This document shows positions 1 through 9,221 of a stretch of DNA of 64,000 bases, piece after piece. Every line of letters starts with the position of its first letter. Position 1 is the first letter of the stretch. The stretch lies in assembly GCA_910584005.1 (NCBI GenBank), contig CAJTXR010000002.1, positions 124,001 to 188,000 of the forward strand. Reading direction: 5' to 3'. Both the position numbers and the translations under genes were made by a program. The notes under the pieces are model-generated. The model was not told where the DNA came from and searched no databases. It saw nothing but the letters and a program-made list of their open reading frames with translations. The stretch comes from an uncultured Anaeroplasmataceae bacterium (GTDB taxonomy: Bacteria > Bacillota_I > Bacilli_A > Acholeplasmatales > Anaeroplasmataceae).

Positions 1-536
1 ATATGATTGTCTTTGGTTTTATATTGGGATTCGTTGTTGTTATGGCAGAGCCTGCAGTACATGTTTTAAATAAACAAGTAGAAGAAATCACAAATGGTGG
101 TGTTACAAAGCGTTCTATGCTTTTAGCATTGGCTATTGGTGTTGGTATTTCAATTGGGTTGTCTATGATTCGAATCGTATTTGATTTTTCTATCTTATAT
201 TACATTATTCCAGGATATTTCATTTCTTTAGGGCTTTCCTTTTTTGTTCCTAGAATGTATACAGCAATTGCATTTGACTCTGGTGGAGTTGCTTCAGGAC
301 CATTGACTTCAAGTTTTATTTTACCTTTTGCGATTGGAGCTTGTATATCAATCTATGGGAGTGCAAATAAAGTTTTAAATGATGCATTTGGAATTGTTGC
401 AATGGTTGCTATGACTCCTTTAATTACGATTCAACTTTTAGGATTTAAGGATGTATTTGTGAAACGTGTGAAAGAAAAAGCAAGATTGAAAAAGATTATT
501 GATGCTGATGATGAGCAAATTATTCATTTTATGTAG
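1..536 (+). CDS. DUF1538 family membrane protein (C-terminal part)
   Basis: The reading frame is open at the left edge of the window, so only the last ~178 residues are visible. They contain four or five hydrophobic membrane segments with glycine-rich stretches such as FDSGGVASGP, and end in a short basic/acidic cytoplasmic tail. This pattern, followed directly by two PII-like genes, matches DUF1538 integral membrane proteins, which are thought to be transporters controlled by adjacent PII-type proteins. The substrate is not established. The stop codon overlaps the ribosome-binding site of the next gene, so the three genes form one operon. Confidence 0.75.
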   Translation, partial: MIVFGFILGFVVVMAEPAVHVLNKQVEEITNGGVTKRSMLLALAIGVGISIGLSMIRIVFDFSILYYIIPGYFISLGLSFFVPRMYTAIAFDSGGVASGPLTSSFILPFAIGACISIYGSANKVLNDAFGIVAMVAMTPLITIQLLGFKDVFVKRVKEKARLKKIIDADDEQIIHFM

Positions 537-545
537 GTGAAGATG

Positions 546-974
546 ATGACAGAAGAAAAAAACGGAAAAAGTAAAGAGCGAAGATTATCTCTACGTTCAT
601 CAAAAGAATCCTCTGGGCTTACAGCTCCTAAAAAATTAAAAATTCTTATGACAATTGTTGATCGTTCTAAAGTTGATTTTTATATGGATGTATTAGAAGG
701 ATATGAGGTGAATTTACAGGCAACAATCTTCGGTAAAGGAACTGCTCCTTCTGAGATGATGCAATATCTAGGATTGAGCCATATGGGGAAAGCAGTTATT
801 ATTAGTGTTGTACAGGAAGAAAAAATAAAAGAAATTTTTGCTGCTTATGAAGATAAGTATTTTAAAACGAAAAATGGTAAGGGAATTGCTTTTACAATTC
901 CGATATCCAGTGTTATTGGAGTTTTGATTTATCAATTCTTAAGTAATAATGTTGAAGGAAGAAGGACAGTATAA
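546..974 (+). CDS. PII-like signalling protein (DUF1538-associated), first copy
   Basis: About 143 residues. After a charged N-terminal extension of ~30 residues (EEKNGKSKERRLSLRSSKE) comes a PII-type alpha/beta fold, with LKILMTIVDRSKVDFYMDVL as first strand and helix and GKGTAPSEM where PII proteins carry the T-loop. It ends in a C-terminal hydrophobic strand, GIAFTIPISSVIG. It probably binds a small effector and gates the membrane protein encoded just upstream. AGGTGA at 535-540 fits the ATG at 546 (5-nt spacing) better than the earlier GTG at 537. The extended N-terminus is absent from the paralogue that follows. Confidence 0.65.
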   Translation: MTEEKNGKSKERRLSLRSSKESSGLTAPKKLKILMTIVDRSKVDFYMDVLEGYEVNLQATIFGKGTAPSEMMQYLGLSHMGKAVIISVVQEEKIKEIFAAYEDKYFKTKNGKGIAFTIPISSVIGVLIYQFLSNNVEGRRTV

Positions 975-975
975 T

Positions 976-1320
976 ATGGCAAATCAATTTGAATTAATTT
1001 TTTGCATTGTGAATTTAGGATTTTCAGATAGTGTTATGACGGCAGCAAGGGAATTAGATTCACGAATTGGTGGAACAGTGTTAAATGCGAGGGGTACTGC
1101 AAGAGAAGAGGCAGAAAAATTATTTAATATTACAATTGAGCCTGAAAAAGAAATTGTTATGATGCTTGTCGCAAAAGAATTAAAGGAAGAGATTCTGCAT
1201 GCGGTTTATAAAAGTGTTGGACTAAATACACCTGGGCAGGGAATCGCTTTTAGTTTGCCAGTAGATGAGGTTGTTGGTTTATCTATTCCTGCAGTAAATA
1301 AAGAAGAAAAACAAGAATAA
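976..1320 (+). CDS. PII-like signalling protein, second copy
   Basis: About 114 residues, clearly paralogous to the preceding gene: FELIFCIVNLGFSDSVM is strand 1/helix 1, GTVLNARGTAREEAEK the T-loop region and GIAFSLPVDEVVG the last strand. The start at 976 lies two bases after the previous stop and has AAGGAAGAAGGA upstream. A start at 949 inside the previous gene is less likely. Two PII-like proteins behind one DUF1538 gene suggest a heteromeric sensor. The effector ligand cannot be read from sequence. Confidence 0.65.
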   Translation: MANQFELIFCIVNLGFSDSVMTAARELDSRIGGTVLNARGTAREEAEKLFNITIEPEKEIVMMLVAKELKEEILHAVYKSVGLNTPGQGIAFSLPVDEVVGLSIPAVNKEEKQE

Positions 1321-1324
1321 GTAG

Positions 1325-1367
1325 AAGAATCTTATCAAGCGATATGGGTTGATAAGATTCTTTTTTA
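1325..1367 (+). terminator. Intrinsic terminator of the DUF1538-PII operon
   Basis: A perfect 14-bp inverted repeat (1325-1338 with 1349-1362) with a 10-nt loop is followed by a T run. It starts five bases after the stop of the second PII-like gene. Confidence 0.85.
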
Positions 1368-1412
1368 CATGAAAGAACTTAAGTAAGCATATAGATGTAT
1401 TAGGTGATTTTT

Positions 1413-2063
1413 TTGAAAAAGGGTTCACTTATTTTAATTGTAATAATGTTTTTTTTAAGTATATTTATAGGAATTGCTTCTGCTCAACCAAACTATGTAT
1501 GTACGATTGTAGTTGATCCTGGACATGGGGGTGTGGATGGAGGAGCAAGTATAGGAGAAATGAAAGAATCTATTTTAACATTGGCCATATCTAAAAAAAT
1601 AAAAGAAGTCTTTGAAAAAAATGGAATTGCTGTTGTTTTGACAAGGGAAACAGAAGATGATCTAAGTAGTAATGAATTTGTGAAACGAGAAGACATGATG
1701 AACCGAGTGCATAAAATTCATTCTTCAAATGCAAGTTTGGCCATTTCAATTCATTTAAACAAATTTACGATTGAAAAATATAAAGGAGCTCAAGTATTTT
1801 ATAGTCCTACAAATTCTTTAAATGCATTACTTGCAGACACTCTTCAAAGAAATTTAATTCAGTATTTAAAAAATACGGATCGTAAGATCGTGAAACGAGA
1901 AAATATATTCTTATTAAACAAAGTTACGATTCCATGCTGTATTATTGAATGTGGATTCATGTCTAACAAAGAAGAGTTGGCATTATTGCAGACAGAGGAA
2001 TATCAGTATAAAATTGCTTATGCATTGTTATATGGAGTAGAAGAGTATTTAAAACTATATTAA
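1413..2063 (+). CDS. cwlD: N-acetylmuramoyl-L-alanine amidase, CwlD-like
   Basis: About 216 residues. An N-terminal signal anchor is followed by an Amidase_3 domain: VVDPGHGGVDGGA with the first zinc histidine, the MKES glutamate region, SIHLNKF with the second zinc histidine, and IIECGFMSNKEE with the catalytic glutamate. The size and the single catalytic domain without cell-wall binding repeats match CwlD, which removes stem peptides from cortex peptidoglycan so that muramic-delta-lactam can form in spores. The germination operon at the right end of the window supports this. AGGTGA at 1402-1407 favours the TTG at 1413 over the GTG at 1404. Confidence 0.8.
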   Translation: MKKGSLILIVIMFFLSIFIGIASAQPNYVCTIVVDPGHGGVDGGASIGEMKESILTLAISKKIKEVFEKNGIAVVLTRETEDDLSSNEFVKREDMMNRVHKIHSSNASLAISIHLNKFTIEKYKGAQVFYSPTNSLNALLADTLQRNLIQYLKNTDRKIVKRENIFLLNKVTIPCCIIECGFMSNKEELALLQTEEYQYKIAYALLYGVEEYLKLY

Positions 2064-2074
2064 AGGAATGAAGT

Positions 2075-2386
2075 ATGCAGTCAAAAGAAATGAATTTAAA
2101 ATTTATTTATGAAGTGCTCAGTGTAGTTAATGAGATTCCATATGGAAAAGTGGCCACCTATGGTCAGATCGCCTCCTTAGTCGGTAAGCCAAAAAATGCA
2201 AGGCAAATTGGATCTATTTTAAGTCATGCAGACTTTTATGGCGATTATCCTTGTCATCGAGTAGTAAATCATATAGGAAGAATTACGCCTTGTTGGTATG
2301 AACAAAAAGGTAAACTACTTGCTGAAGGAGTAGAATTTAAAAATGAAATATGTGTGGATTTAAAAAAATACCAATGGAATCCATAA
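2075..2386 (+). CDS. MGMT-family DNA-binding protein (O6-alkylguanine repair type)
   Basis: A 103-residue protein equal to the C-terminal DNA-binding domain of O6-methylguanine-DNA methyltransferases. IPYGKVATYGQIASLVG forms the recognition helix region and PCHRVVN holds the acceptor cysteine. Alkyltransferase-like (ATL) proteins of this length usually have tryptophan or alanine in place of that cysteine. This protein keeps PCHR, so it could still accept alkyl groups although the N-terminal domain is missing. AAAGGA precedes the ATG. It lies 11 bp after cwlD and is probably co-transcribed. Confidence 0.8.
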   Translation: MQSKEMNLKFIYEVLSVVNEIPYGKVATYGQIASLVGKPKNARQIGSILSHADFYGDYPCHRVVNHIGRITPCWYEQKGKLLAEGVEFKNEICVDLKKYQWNP

Positions 2387-2392
2387 TGAGAA

Positions 2393-2426
2393 AAAAGTAG
2401 AGATTAAGAATCTCTACTTTTAATTT
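2393..2426. terminator. Bidirectional terminator between convergent genes
   Basis: A perfect 13-bp hairpin (2393-2405 with 2409-2421, loop AAG) has an A run on one side and a T run on the other. It lies between the MGMT-type gene and the converging lysR-type gene and can serve both. Confidence 0.85.
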
Positions 2427-3326
2427 TTATTCAATATGTTTTTTCGCCTCTTGGTATAATTCTACAATTTCACTTAAGATATCAATATGAGAAAAGTCTT
2501 TATGATACACAATATTTAATTCTCGAATCATACTTAAATTCTCAATGGAAACTGTTTTAAAATGATTTTTTTCTATATCTCTTAAGCATGTGCTTTTGGC
2601 CAATATAGATACTCCATAATTATGACGGACTAGATCTTTAATCATTGCGATATTATCAATTTGCATCATTACTTCAAAATTTTCTATGGATTCGCCACAA
2701 CGATTGAGCTGATGCTCAAAAAGTTCTGTTGTGCCTGAAGATTCTGAGCGAAGAATTAATTTTTCTTTTTTTAAATCTTCTAACGAAATAATTTTCTTTT
2801 TAGATAATGAGTTATTATTTGCTACAGCTAATACCAATGAATCGGTGTCTAATAGGATATATTTTAAATCATCATCCACCATTTTTCCATCAACGAAGGC
2901 TACATCTATCTCAAAATTCTTTAATTTACTATAAAGATTTTTTATAGTGTCAGAAATAATTGTTATATGTAAATTTTCTTTTTCTAAAGAATATTTTGCT
3001 AATATTTTACTTATAATACTGCTTTCAGCAGAAGGTGTTAGGCCAATTGTAAGCCGTTTAATGTTATACTGACTATCTTTTAATGATTGTAGTAAATTAG
3101 AGAATATATTATTTAATCTTGTTGCATATTTGACCACAATCATGCCTTCATTTGTCAATTCTACATTATGATTGGTTCTTCTAAAGATTTTTACATTGAA
3201 CTCTTCCTCTAATTGCTTAATATGTTGACTTACGGCAGGCTGAGTTAAAGAAAGCTCATCTGCTGCTTTAGAATAGTTTTTTGTTTTTGCAACTGTCAAT
3301 AGTGTTTGAAGTCTTTGGGTAATCAT
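2427..3326 (-). CDS. LysR-family transcriptional regulator
   Basis: 299 residues, normal length for the family. The N-terminal winged helix-turn-helix reads TQRLQTLLTVAKTKNYSKAA followed by LSLTQPAVSQHIKQLE (about residues 2-45). A type-2 periplasmic-binding-like effector domain follows (about 90-295). An AGGAGG Shine-Dalgarno lies 4 bases before the ATG. It is transcribed away from the antiporter gene at 3464, the usual arrangement for a LysR protein controlling its divergent neighbour, so it probably responds to an ion or metabolite handled by that transporter. The effector is unknown. Confidence 0.9.
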   Translation of the reverse strand: MITQRLQTLLTVAKTKNYSKAADELSLTQPAVSQHIKQLEEEFNVKIFRRTNHNVELTNEGMIVVKYATRLNNIFSNLLQSLKDSQYNIKRLTIGLTPSAESSIISKILAKYSLEKENLHITIISDTIKNLYSKLKNFEIDVAFVDGKMVDDDLKYILLDTDSLVLAVANNNSLSKKKIISLEDLKKEKLILRSESSGTTELFEHQLNRCGESIENFEVMMQIDNIAMIKDLVRHNYGVSILAKSTCLRDIEKNHFKTVSIENLSMIRELNIVYHKDFSHIDILSEIVELYQEAKKHIE

Positions 3327-3350
3327 AGTTCCTCCTGATATAATAAAAAA

Positions 3351-3374
3351 TTATAACTATACAATATATTATAA
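3351..3374. promoter_or_regulatory. Candidate LysR operator in the divergent intergenic region
   Basis: TTATAA repeats 12 bases apart form an imperfect AT-rich dyad between the lysR-type gene and the antiporter gene. Position and symmetry suit a LysR site, but AT-rich dyads are common by chance in this genome. Confidence 0.3.
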
Positions 3375-3463
3375 GTTGATTTTAAAACTTTTTTCTTCTA
3401 AAATCAAGAGCATAAACATAATTTTTATGTATAGAAGAAGTATAATTTTAGGGGTTTTTAAAT

Positions 3464-4855
3464 ATGACGGATTTAGCTTTTTATTCTGTTTTATCCAATA
3501 CAACGAAAGTTTTATTATCTTTAAGTATAATGCTACTAACTGGATTCTTAATGACTCGAGTAACAAAATTACTGAAACTTCCAAACGTAAGCGGATATAT
3601 TATTGGTGGAATTCTTATTGGTCCTTATTGCTTAAAGTTTGTGTCTAAAGATATGTTAGAACACATGGATTTTATTAGTGATATTGCACTTAGTTTTATT
3701 GCTTTTGGTGTTGGAAAATTTTTCAAGAAAGAAGTATTGAAAAAAGCGGGAACAAAGGTAATTATAATTACTATATTTGAGGCATTAATGGCTATGTTGT
3801 TCGTTACAATAGCTATGCATTTTATTTTTAAGTTATCCTGGCAGTTTTCTTTAATATTAGGAGCAATTGCCTCCGCAACTGCTCCAGCTTCTACAATGAT
3901 GACAATAAAGCAGTATAAGGCAAAGGGTGAATTTGTTGATGTTTTATTGCAGGTGGTTGCGTTAGATGATATTGTTTGCTTACTTGCTTTTAGTGTAGCA
4001 ACTGCAATTGCTTCAACTTCTAATGGTAATTTTAAGGCAATGGACATTCTTAAACCCATTGGATTTAATTTACTTTCCATTGGAATTGGTGTAATCCTTG
4101 CTTTAATTTTAAGATTGGTATTGAATCCAAAAAGAAGTAAAGAAAATCGTTTAATTTTAGTAATAATGGCTTTGCTATCTTTATGTGCAATATGTTCAAT
4201 TTTGGAAGTATCTCCATTGCTTTGTTGTATGATTTTTAGTACAGTTTATGTGAACATTACAGATGATACTTATCTATTTCATCAAATTGATAACTTTACA
4301 CCACCTGTAATGCTTTTGTTTTTTGTTCTATCTGGAATGAAACTCAATATGAAGACTTTACTTAGTGTAGGGATTATTGGTGTTAGTTATTTCTTTATTC
4401 GTATTATTGGTAAATATATAGGTTCTTATCTAGGATGCCTTGTTACTAAAGAGCATAAAGATATTCGGTATAATTTAGGATTGGCTTTAATTCCTCAAGC
4501 TGGAGTGGCGATTGGGCTTTCCGTTTTAGGACAAAGATTATTGCCAGCAGATTTAGGAAATTTATTATCTACGATAATTCTTGCTTCCTCTGTTTTATAT
4601 GAATTTGTCGGACCCTCCTGTGCTAAGGCCTCTTTGTTTTTATCTCATTCTATCGAATGGGAAAAGAAAAAACGGAGTACAATCGATGTAATTAATGAGG
4701 AAACAAAAGAAAGTATAGAACAATTATCTAAGGAACAACTTAAAGATAGTAGGAATCTAAAAAAACCACTTAAAAATTCACATTTATTGAATCGGGAATT
4801 ATTAAAAAGGAAAAGATATATTTTCTCATGTGTTTCTTATAAAAACAAAATTTAA
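3464..4855 (+). CDS. Kef/CPA2-type sodium or potassium/proton antiporter
   Basis: 463 residues with about 12 hydrophobic segments. The Na+/H+ exchanger fold is recognisable from SGYIIGGILIGPYCLKF near the N-terminus, the GAIASATAPASTMM loop, and VVALDDIVCLLAF, which carries paired aspartates in the position of the ion-binding site. There is no C-terminal RCK/TrkA-N domain; instead a ~75-residue charged tail follows the last membrane helix. The protein probably exchanges monovalent cations for protons in the cell membrane. It is divergent from the LysR-type gene, with its own terminator downstream. Confidence 0.8.
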   Translation: MTDLAFYSVLSNTTKVLLSLSIMLLTGFLMTRVTKLLKLPNVSGYIIGGILIGPYCLKFVSKDMLEHMDFISDIALSFIAFGVGKFFKKEVLKKAGTKVIIITIFEALMAMLFVTIAMHFIFKLSWQFSLILGAIASATAPASTMMTIKQYKAKGEFVDVLLQVVALDDIVCLLAFSVATAIASTSNGNFKAMDILKPIGFNLLSIGIGVILALILRLVLNPKRSKENRLILVIMALLSLCAICSILEVSPLLCCMIFSTVYVNITDDTYLFHQIDNFTPPVMLLFFVLSGMKLNMKTLLSVGIIGVSYFFIRIIGKYIGSYLGCLVTKEHKDIRYNLGLALIPQAGVAIGLSVLGQRLLPADLGNLLSTIILASSVLYEFVGPSCAKASLFLSHSIEWEKKKRSTIDVINEETKESIEQLSKEQLKDSRNLKKPLKNSHLLNRELLKRKRYIFSCVSYKNKI

Positions 4856-4885
4856 GGTAAAGTAAAAAGCTTTATCTTTTTTGTT
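4854..4885 (+). terminator. Terminator of the antiporter gene
   Basis: A 7-bp stem (4856-4862 with 4870-4876, one G-T pair) is followed by a long T run. It overlaps the antiporter stop codon. Confidence 0.6.
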
Positions 4886-4969
4886 TTTTTTAATGTTTTT
4901 TATTTGTTTTTATTATATAATTAAATTAGCTTATGAAAATTAGATTTTTAATATAAGGTGGTGCATATC

Positions 4970-5671
4970 ATGGGGTACGTTACTTTTGAAAATGTAACTA
5001 AAATATATAAAATGGGGACACAAGATATTATTGCAAATCGTAACGTGAATTTTACAATAAATGAAAAGGAGTTTTGTGTTATTGTTGGTCCTTCGGGAGC
5101 TGGGAAAACCACTATTTTAAATCTACTTGGTGGCATGGAAACTTGTGATTCAGGAAATATTATTGTTGATCATGCAGTTGTGAGTAAAATGAACGAAAAG
5201 GAACTTACTTTATATCGCCGTCATGATGTTGGATTTGTTTTTCAATTTTATAATTTAATGCCGAATTTGACAGCATTAGAAAATATTGAAATTGCCGTTG
5301 AAATTTGTAAAAACCCACTTGTTCCAAAGGAAGTATTAGAATCTGTTGGTTTAAAGGATCGAATGAATAATTTTCCATCTCAATTATCTGGTGGAGAACA
5401 ACAAAGGGTTTCTATCGCTCGAGCAATTGCTAAAAATCCTAAAATATTACTTTGTGATGAGCCTACGGGGGCTTTAGATTATTTGACGGGAAAAAGCATT
5501 TTAAAATTACTTCATGATACTTGTAGAAATACTTCTAAGACCGTAATTGTAATTACCCATAATGCAGAACTTACTAAGATGGCTGACCATGTTATTCGAG
5601 TAAAAAACGGGGAAGTAATAGAAGAATATTATAATGAATCACCACTTCCTATTGAAGAGATTGAGTGGTGA
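4970..5671 (+). CDS. ABC transporter ATP-binding protein (MacB/LolD type)
   Basis: About 233 residues, a single nucleotide-binding domain. Walker A is GPSGAGKTT, the signature is LSGGEQQRVSIARAIA, Walker B is ILLCDEPTGALD and the H-loop is ITHNAEL. The DEPTGALD motif and small size are typical of ATPases paired with FtsX-like permeases that work by mechanotransmission rather than classic transport. AAGGTGGTG at 4955-4963 points to the ATG at 4970 rather than the upstream GTG codons. The permease gene follows 4 bp later. Confidence 0.9.
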   Translation: MGYVTFENVTKIYKMGTQDIIANRNVNFTINEKEFCVIVGPSGAGKTTILNLLGGMETCDSGNIIVDHAVVSKMNEKELTLYRRHDVGFVFQFYNLMPNLTALENIEIAVEICKNPLVPKEVLESVGLKDRMNNFPSQLSGGEQQRVSIARAIAKNPKILLCDEPTGALDYLTGKSILKLLHDTCRNTSKTVIVITHNAELTKMADHVIRVKNGEVIEEYYNESPLPIEEIEW

Positions 5672-5675
5672 TGAT

Positions 5676-8207
5676 ATGAATCGAACATTTCTTAAGACTA
5701 TGTTTCGTGATTTTAAGAAGAACTTATCTAGGTTTATTGCTATTATTGCAATTATGGCATTGGGGGTGGGATTTTTAATTGGTCTTTTATCGGCTACGCC
5801 TACATTGCAACATTCTGTTCAGCAATTTTATAATCAACAAAATATGTTTGATATTGATATTAAATCGACCATTGGTTTTGATAAAGAAGATGTTGTTCAT
5901 TTAAAACAGGATTGTCAAGAGATTAGCGAAATAGAAGCATTTCATCAAATGGATTATGAATTTGTATATGAAAATCAAGAAATCACAACTAGGTTTATTG
6001 CTACTTCCTTTTCTAATTCAATTAATAAAGTGAAAGTGATTAAGGGCGAATATCCCAAATCAAAATCAGAATGTTTAATTCAAAATATGGGTGTATTTTA
6101 TAATGCGGATGTTATTGGAAAGAAACTTTACATTGCGGATTTAGAATACACAATAACAGGGATTTGTGAATCTTCAGTTTATTTTTACAAACTTTCTGAA
6201 ATGACTACAATTGGAAACGGAGATTTGAATTCAATTGTTTATGTAGATGCTATGTTTCATTCAGATTTGCCAATTACTGATATAGTGGTTACGCTTAAGT
6301 CTACTAAAAAATATGATGCTTTTGGGAAAAAGTATTTAGCTTATGTGGAAAATACAAAAAAAACAATAGAAACTCTTAGTCCTTCTTATATCGACCAATT
6401 AAAAAATAAGAGGATAGAAGAAGCCTATCAAGCAGGATATGATCAAGCAATGCTAAGTGCTAAGGAGCATATAAAAGAAGAGATATTAAAGCAAAGCCCT
6501 AATATTTCAGAAGAGATTTTACTTTCACTTGTTCAAGAAGAATTTGTTAAACAAAAAAATGAAATTGAATTTGCATATAAAGAAAGTATAAAAGAAACAA
6601 TAAATCGCATAGATGCTGAATGGTATGTTCTAGACCGTAAATCCAATACAAGTTATGTGGCTTTTGAAGAAAATTCAAATAAAGTTAATAAAGTAGCGGT
6701 TGTTTTTCCTTTCTTTTTCTTTTTTATTGCTGGATTGATTGCTTTAACTTCGGTTACTCGATTGGTACATGAAGATAGAAGTTCCATAGGCACCTTGAAG
6801 TCCTTAGGATACTCTAATCTTAAAATTTTAGGAAAGTATATTTTCTATGCATTTTTTTCTTGTGTCATTGGTTGTTTTTTAGGTTTATTTTTTGGCGTAT
6901 TTTTATTGCCATTTGTTATTTTCATTTGTTATAATGCTTTATTTATTATGCCAAAATTTTATTTTGTTTGGTATCATTTTGGTATAATTCTTTCTATGCT
7001 CACAATGAGCTTAACGATTCTTTTAGTTATGCTTTTTGTGTGTTTAAAAACATTAAAAGAAAAACCAAATGCTTTATTAGTGCCAAAGGCTCCAAAGGCA
7101 GGAAAAAGAATTCTATTAGAAAGAATTGGATTTATTTGGAACCGATTAAAATTCAAATTTAAATCTGCAATTCGTAATGTATTTCGCTTCAAAAGAAATC
7201 TAATTATGATGATTGTCGGTATTGGTGGATGTACAGGATTAATGATGGTGGCTTTTGGGTTGAGAGATTCTATCCAAAGTTTTTCAATAAATCAATATGA
7301 GAATATTATAAAATATGATTTTATATTGAATACGGATAAACAGATTGATGAATCTATATTCAAAGATAGTACAACACTTTCTTTATATAGTAAGCAAGTA
7401 AAAATGGTTAAAAATAAAGATTATGAGGTTACGATTTTATATACGGATGAAGCTATATTTGATTTTATGGGACTTGGAATAGAAGAATTTGGGCCAAATA
7501 GTGTTATTATTTCTAGCCAAATTTCTTCTAAATTCCATATGAAAAAGAATGATTTTATAGAGGTTCAAGTAAACAAAGAAATTGAAAAGTTTAAAATAAC
7601 ACACACCTTTACAAACTACATTGGAAATTATATAATTGTTCATAAAAGCCAACGGACTGAAGAAGATAATAATACGATTTATGTAAAATTAGGTGTGAGG
7701 GATCAAGAGCGATATGATGAAATTTCTAAGGACTTGCATCGTCAAGTTTCCCGCATTGAAGATATTGCTCAAACCAAAAAAACTTATGCTTCTTTAAGTG
7801 ATGGGATTGGATTTGTTATTATATTGATTTTATTATGTTCAGGAATATTGGCAGTCATTGTTATTTATAATTTAACCAATATTAATATAAATGAACGAAT
7901 CAAAGAAATTGCGACTTTAAAGGTGCTAGGATATCATCGTTCTGAAGTCTTAGGTTTCATTTTTAGAGAGATTATCATCATGAGTTTCTTAGGTATTTTA
8001 TCAGGATTCATTTTTGGTCCTGTATTGAATTATTTTGTAATGACTCAAATTTCTAGTCCAGGTCAATGCTTTTCTACCCAGTTGTCCATCATTCATTATG
8101 TTTCTTCTTTTGGGTTAACTATTGTTTTTATCCTTATAGTTTTATTGTTATTTATTCCTAAAATTAAGAAAATTCAGATGGTAGAATCTTTGAAATCTGT
8201 AGAATAA
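5676..8207 (+). CDS. FtsX-like ABC transporter permease
   Basis: About 843 residues with the double FtsX layout: an N-terminal transmembrane helix (LSRFIAIIAIMALGVGFLIG), a large extracellular domain (~45-340) with a coiled-coil-prone charged part, three helices around 350-470, another helix near 510 before a second extracellular domain, and three C-terminal helices. The cytoplasmic coupling motifs GTLKSLGYS and ATLKVLGYH are present in both halves. It forms the membrane part of the ABC pair, probably exporting or sensing a lipid, peptide or antimicrobial. The ATG at 5676 follows the previous stop closely (translational coupling). Confidence 0.85.
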   Translation: MNRTFLKTMFRDFKKNLSRFIAIIAIMALGVGFLIGLLSATPTLQHSVQQFYNQQNMFDIDIKSTIGFDKEDVVHLKQDCQEISEIEAFHQMDYEFVYENQEITTRFIATSFSNSINKVKVIKGEYPKSKSECLIQNMGVFYNADVIGKKLYIADLEYTITGICESSVYFYKLSEMTTIGNGDLNSIVYVDAMFHSDLPITDIVVTLKSTKKYDAFGKKYLAYVENTKKTIETLSPSYIDQLKNKRIEEAYQAGYDQAMLSAKEHIKEEILKQSPNISEEILLSLVQEEFVKQKNEIEFAYKESIKETINRIDAEWYVLDRKSNTSYVAFEENSNKVNKVAVVFPFFFFFIAGLIALTSVTRLVHEDRSSIGTLKSLGYSNLKILGKYIFYAFFSCVIGCFLGLFFGVFLLPFVIFICYNALFIMPKFYFVWYHFGIILSMLTMSLTILLVMLFVCLKTLKEKPNALLVPKAPKAGKRILLERIGFIWNRLKFKFKSAIRNVFRFKRNLIMMIVGIGGCTGLMMVAFGLRDSIQSFSINQYENIIKYDFILNTDKQIDESIFKDSTTLSLYSKQVKMVKNKDYEVTILYTDEAIFDFMGLGIEEFGPNSVIISSQISSKFHMKKNDFIEVQVNKEIEKFKITHTFTNYIGNYIIVHKSQRTEEDNNTIYVKLGVRDQERYDEISKDLHRQVSRIEDIAQTKKTYASLSDGIGFVIILILLCSGILAVIVIYNLTNININERIKEIATLKVLGYHRSEVLGFIFREIIIMSFLGILSGFIFGPVLNYFVMTQISSPGQCFSTQLSIIHYVSSFGLTIVFILIVLLLFIPKIKKIQMVESLKSVE

Positions 8208-8217
8208 AAAATGAAGA

Positions 8218-8250
8218 GGTGGCTTTTTAAAGAAAAGGCTACCTTTTTTT
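8218..8250 (+). terminator. Terminator of the ABC pair
   Basis: An 11-bp stem (8218-8228 with 8233-8243, two G-T pairs) is followed by seven T residues. It lies 11 bp after the permease stop. Confidence 0.8.
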
Positions 8251-8288
8251 GTTGAAATATTGTAAGATAAAATTATGGAGATTAACAT

Positions 8289-9221
8289 ATGAAAAAGATA
8301 TTTATATCCTATAAGGTGCATAATCGTAAACAGGCAATTTCATATTATACAAGGCTTAAAGACCAAGGCTATATGGTTTGGTTTGATCAATTGATTTTAA
8401 AAAATCGTTCATGGCAAGATGAAATCAAGGAGCATATCCAAAGGGCAGATATTTTTTTATGCCTTCTAAGCAAGGAGTGTTTATATGATGATTGGGTGTA
8501 TCAGCAGATTTTATTTGCTAAGTCTTATCATAAAAAATTTGTTTATATTATTCTTGATGATACACCAGTAAAAGATTTTAAAAAATTCAAAATTAGAAAA
8601 AGAGATATCTATCAAGATATCCCTATCTTTTCAAAGGAAGTAAAAGAGTTAAATAATTTAAGAAGAGAAATAAATTATAGGATGAACCACCCATTTTTAT
8701 CTGTTGGTATATTTTTATTTTTTGCGATTTATCTTTTTTGTTATGGACTTAAGATAGGAAATCTTTATTTAAATCATTGTTATGGCTGGGCTTGTTTAGG
8801 AATAAGTTGCTTATTGGTTTTATCCTATATTCCCAATCGAATTGGATTTTATTTGCAATCTCTTTTTTCTTTTCTTTTGTTGGGTTTTTGTTATTTTTAT
8901 ATTCCCATCTATTATGTTTCGGATGTGGGTATAAATCCAATTGTATATTTACTTCTTTATAGTTTCGCAGTTATTTTTCGATATTCTAAAAATAGATTAG
9001 GAATAAATTTTTTGTTTAGTTTACTTTATACTGGATTAATTATTCTTCTTAATTTTGTTGTCGTTATGTACATTCAGCAGATTTACTCTATCAATGTTTC
9101 TATTCTTTCAATACTCTTATTATTTTTCGTTGTTATTTTTACTTATTATGAATCTAAAGAATACTATGATGCTACAGAGGATATAAAACAATTAAAAAAT
9201 AGAATTTACAAACACTCTTGA
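8289..9221 (+). CDS. TIR-domain membrane protein
   Basis: 310 residues. The N-terminal ~125 form a TIR domain: KKIFISYKVHN (box 1 type), GYMVWFDQLIL, SWQDEIKEHIQRADIFLCLLS, then DDWVYQQILFA. The rest is 5-6 transmembrane helices and a short tail. In NAD-cleaving TIR domains such as SARM1 the catalytic glutamate falls in WVHKEI; the aligned residue here is glutamine (WVYQQI). Binding or signalling may therefore be retained without NADase activity. It is monocistronic, and its 3' end overlaps the convergent MATE gene by 16 bp. A defence or stress-sensing role is inference from the domain. Confidence 0.75.
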   Translation: MKKIFISYKVHNRKQAISYYTRLKDQGYMVWFDQLILKNRSWQDEIKEHIQRADIFLCLLSKECLYDDWVYQQILFAKSYHKKFVYIILDDTPVKDFKKFKIRKRDIYQDIPIFSKEVKELNNLRREINYRMNHPFLSVGIFLFFAIYLFCYGLKIGNLYLNHCYGWACLGISCLLVLSYIPNRIGFYLQSLFSFLLLGFCYFYIPIYYVSDVGINPIVYLLLYSFAVIFRYSKNRLGINFLFSLLYTGLIILLNFVVVMYIQQIYSINVSILSILLLFFVVIFTYYESKEYYDATEDIKQLKNRIYKHS

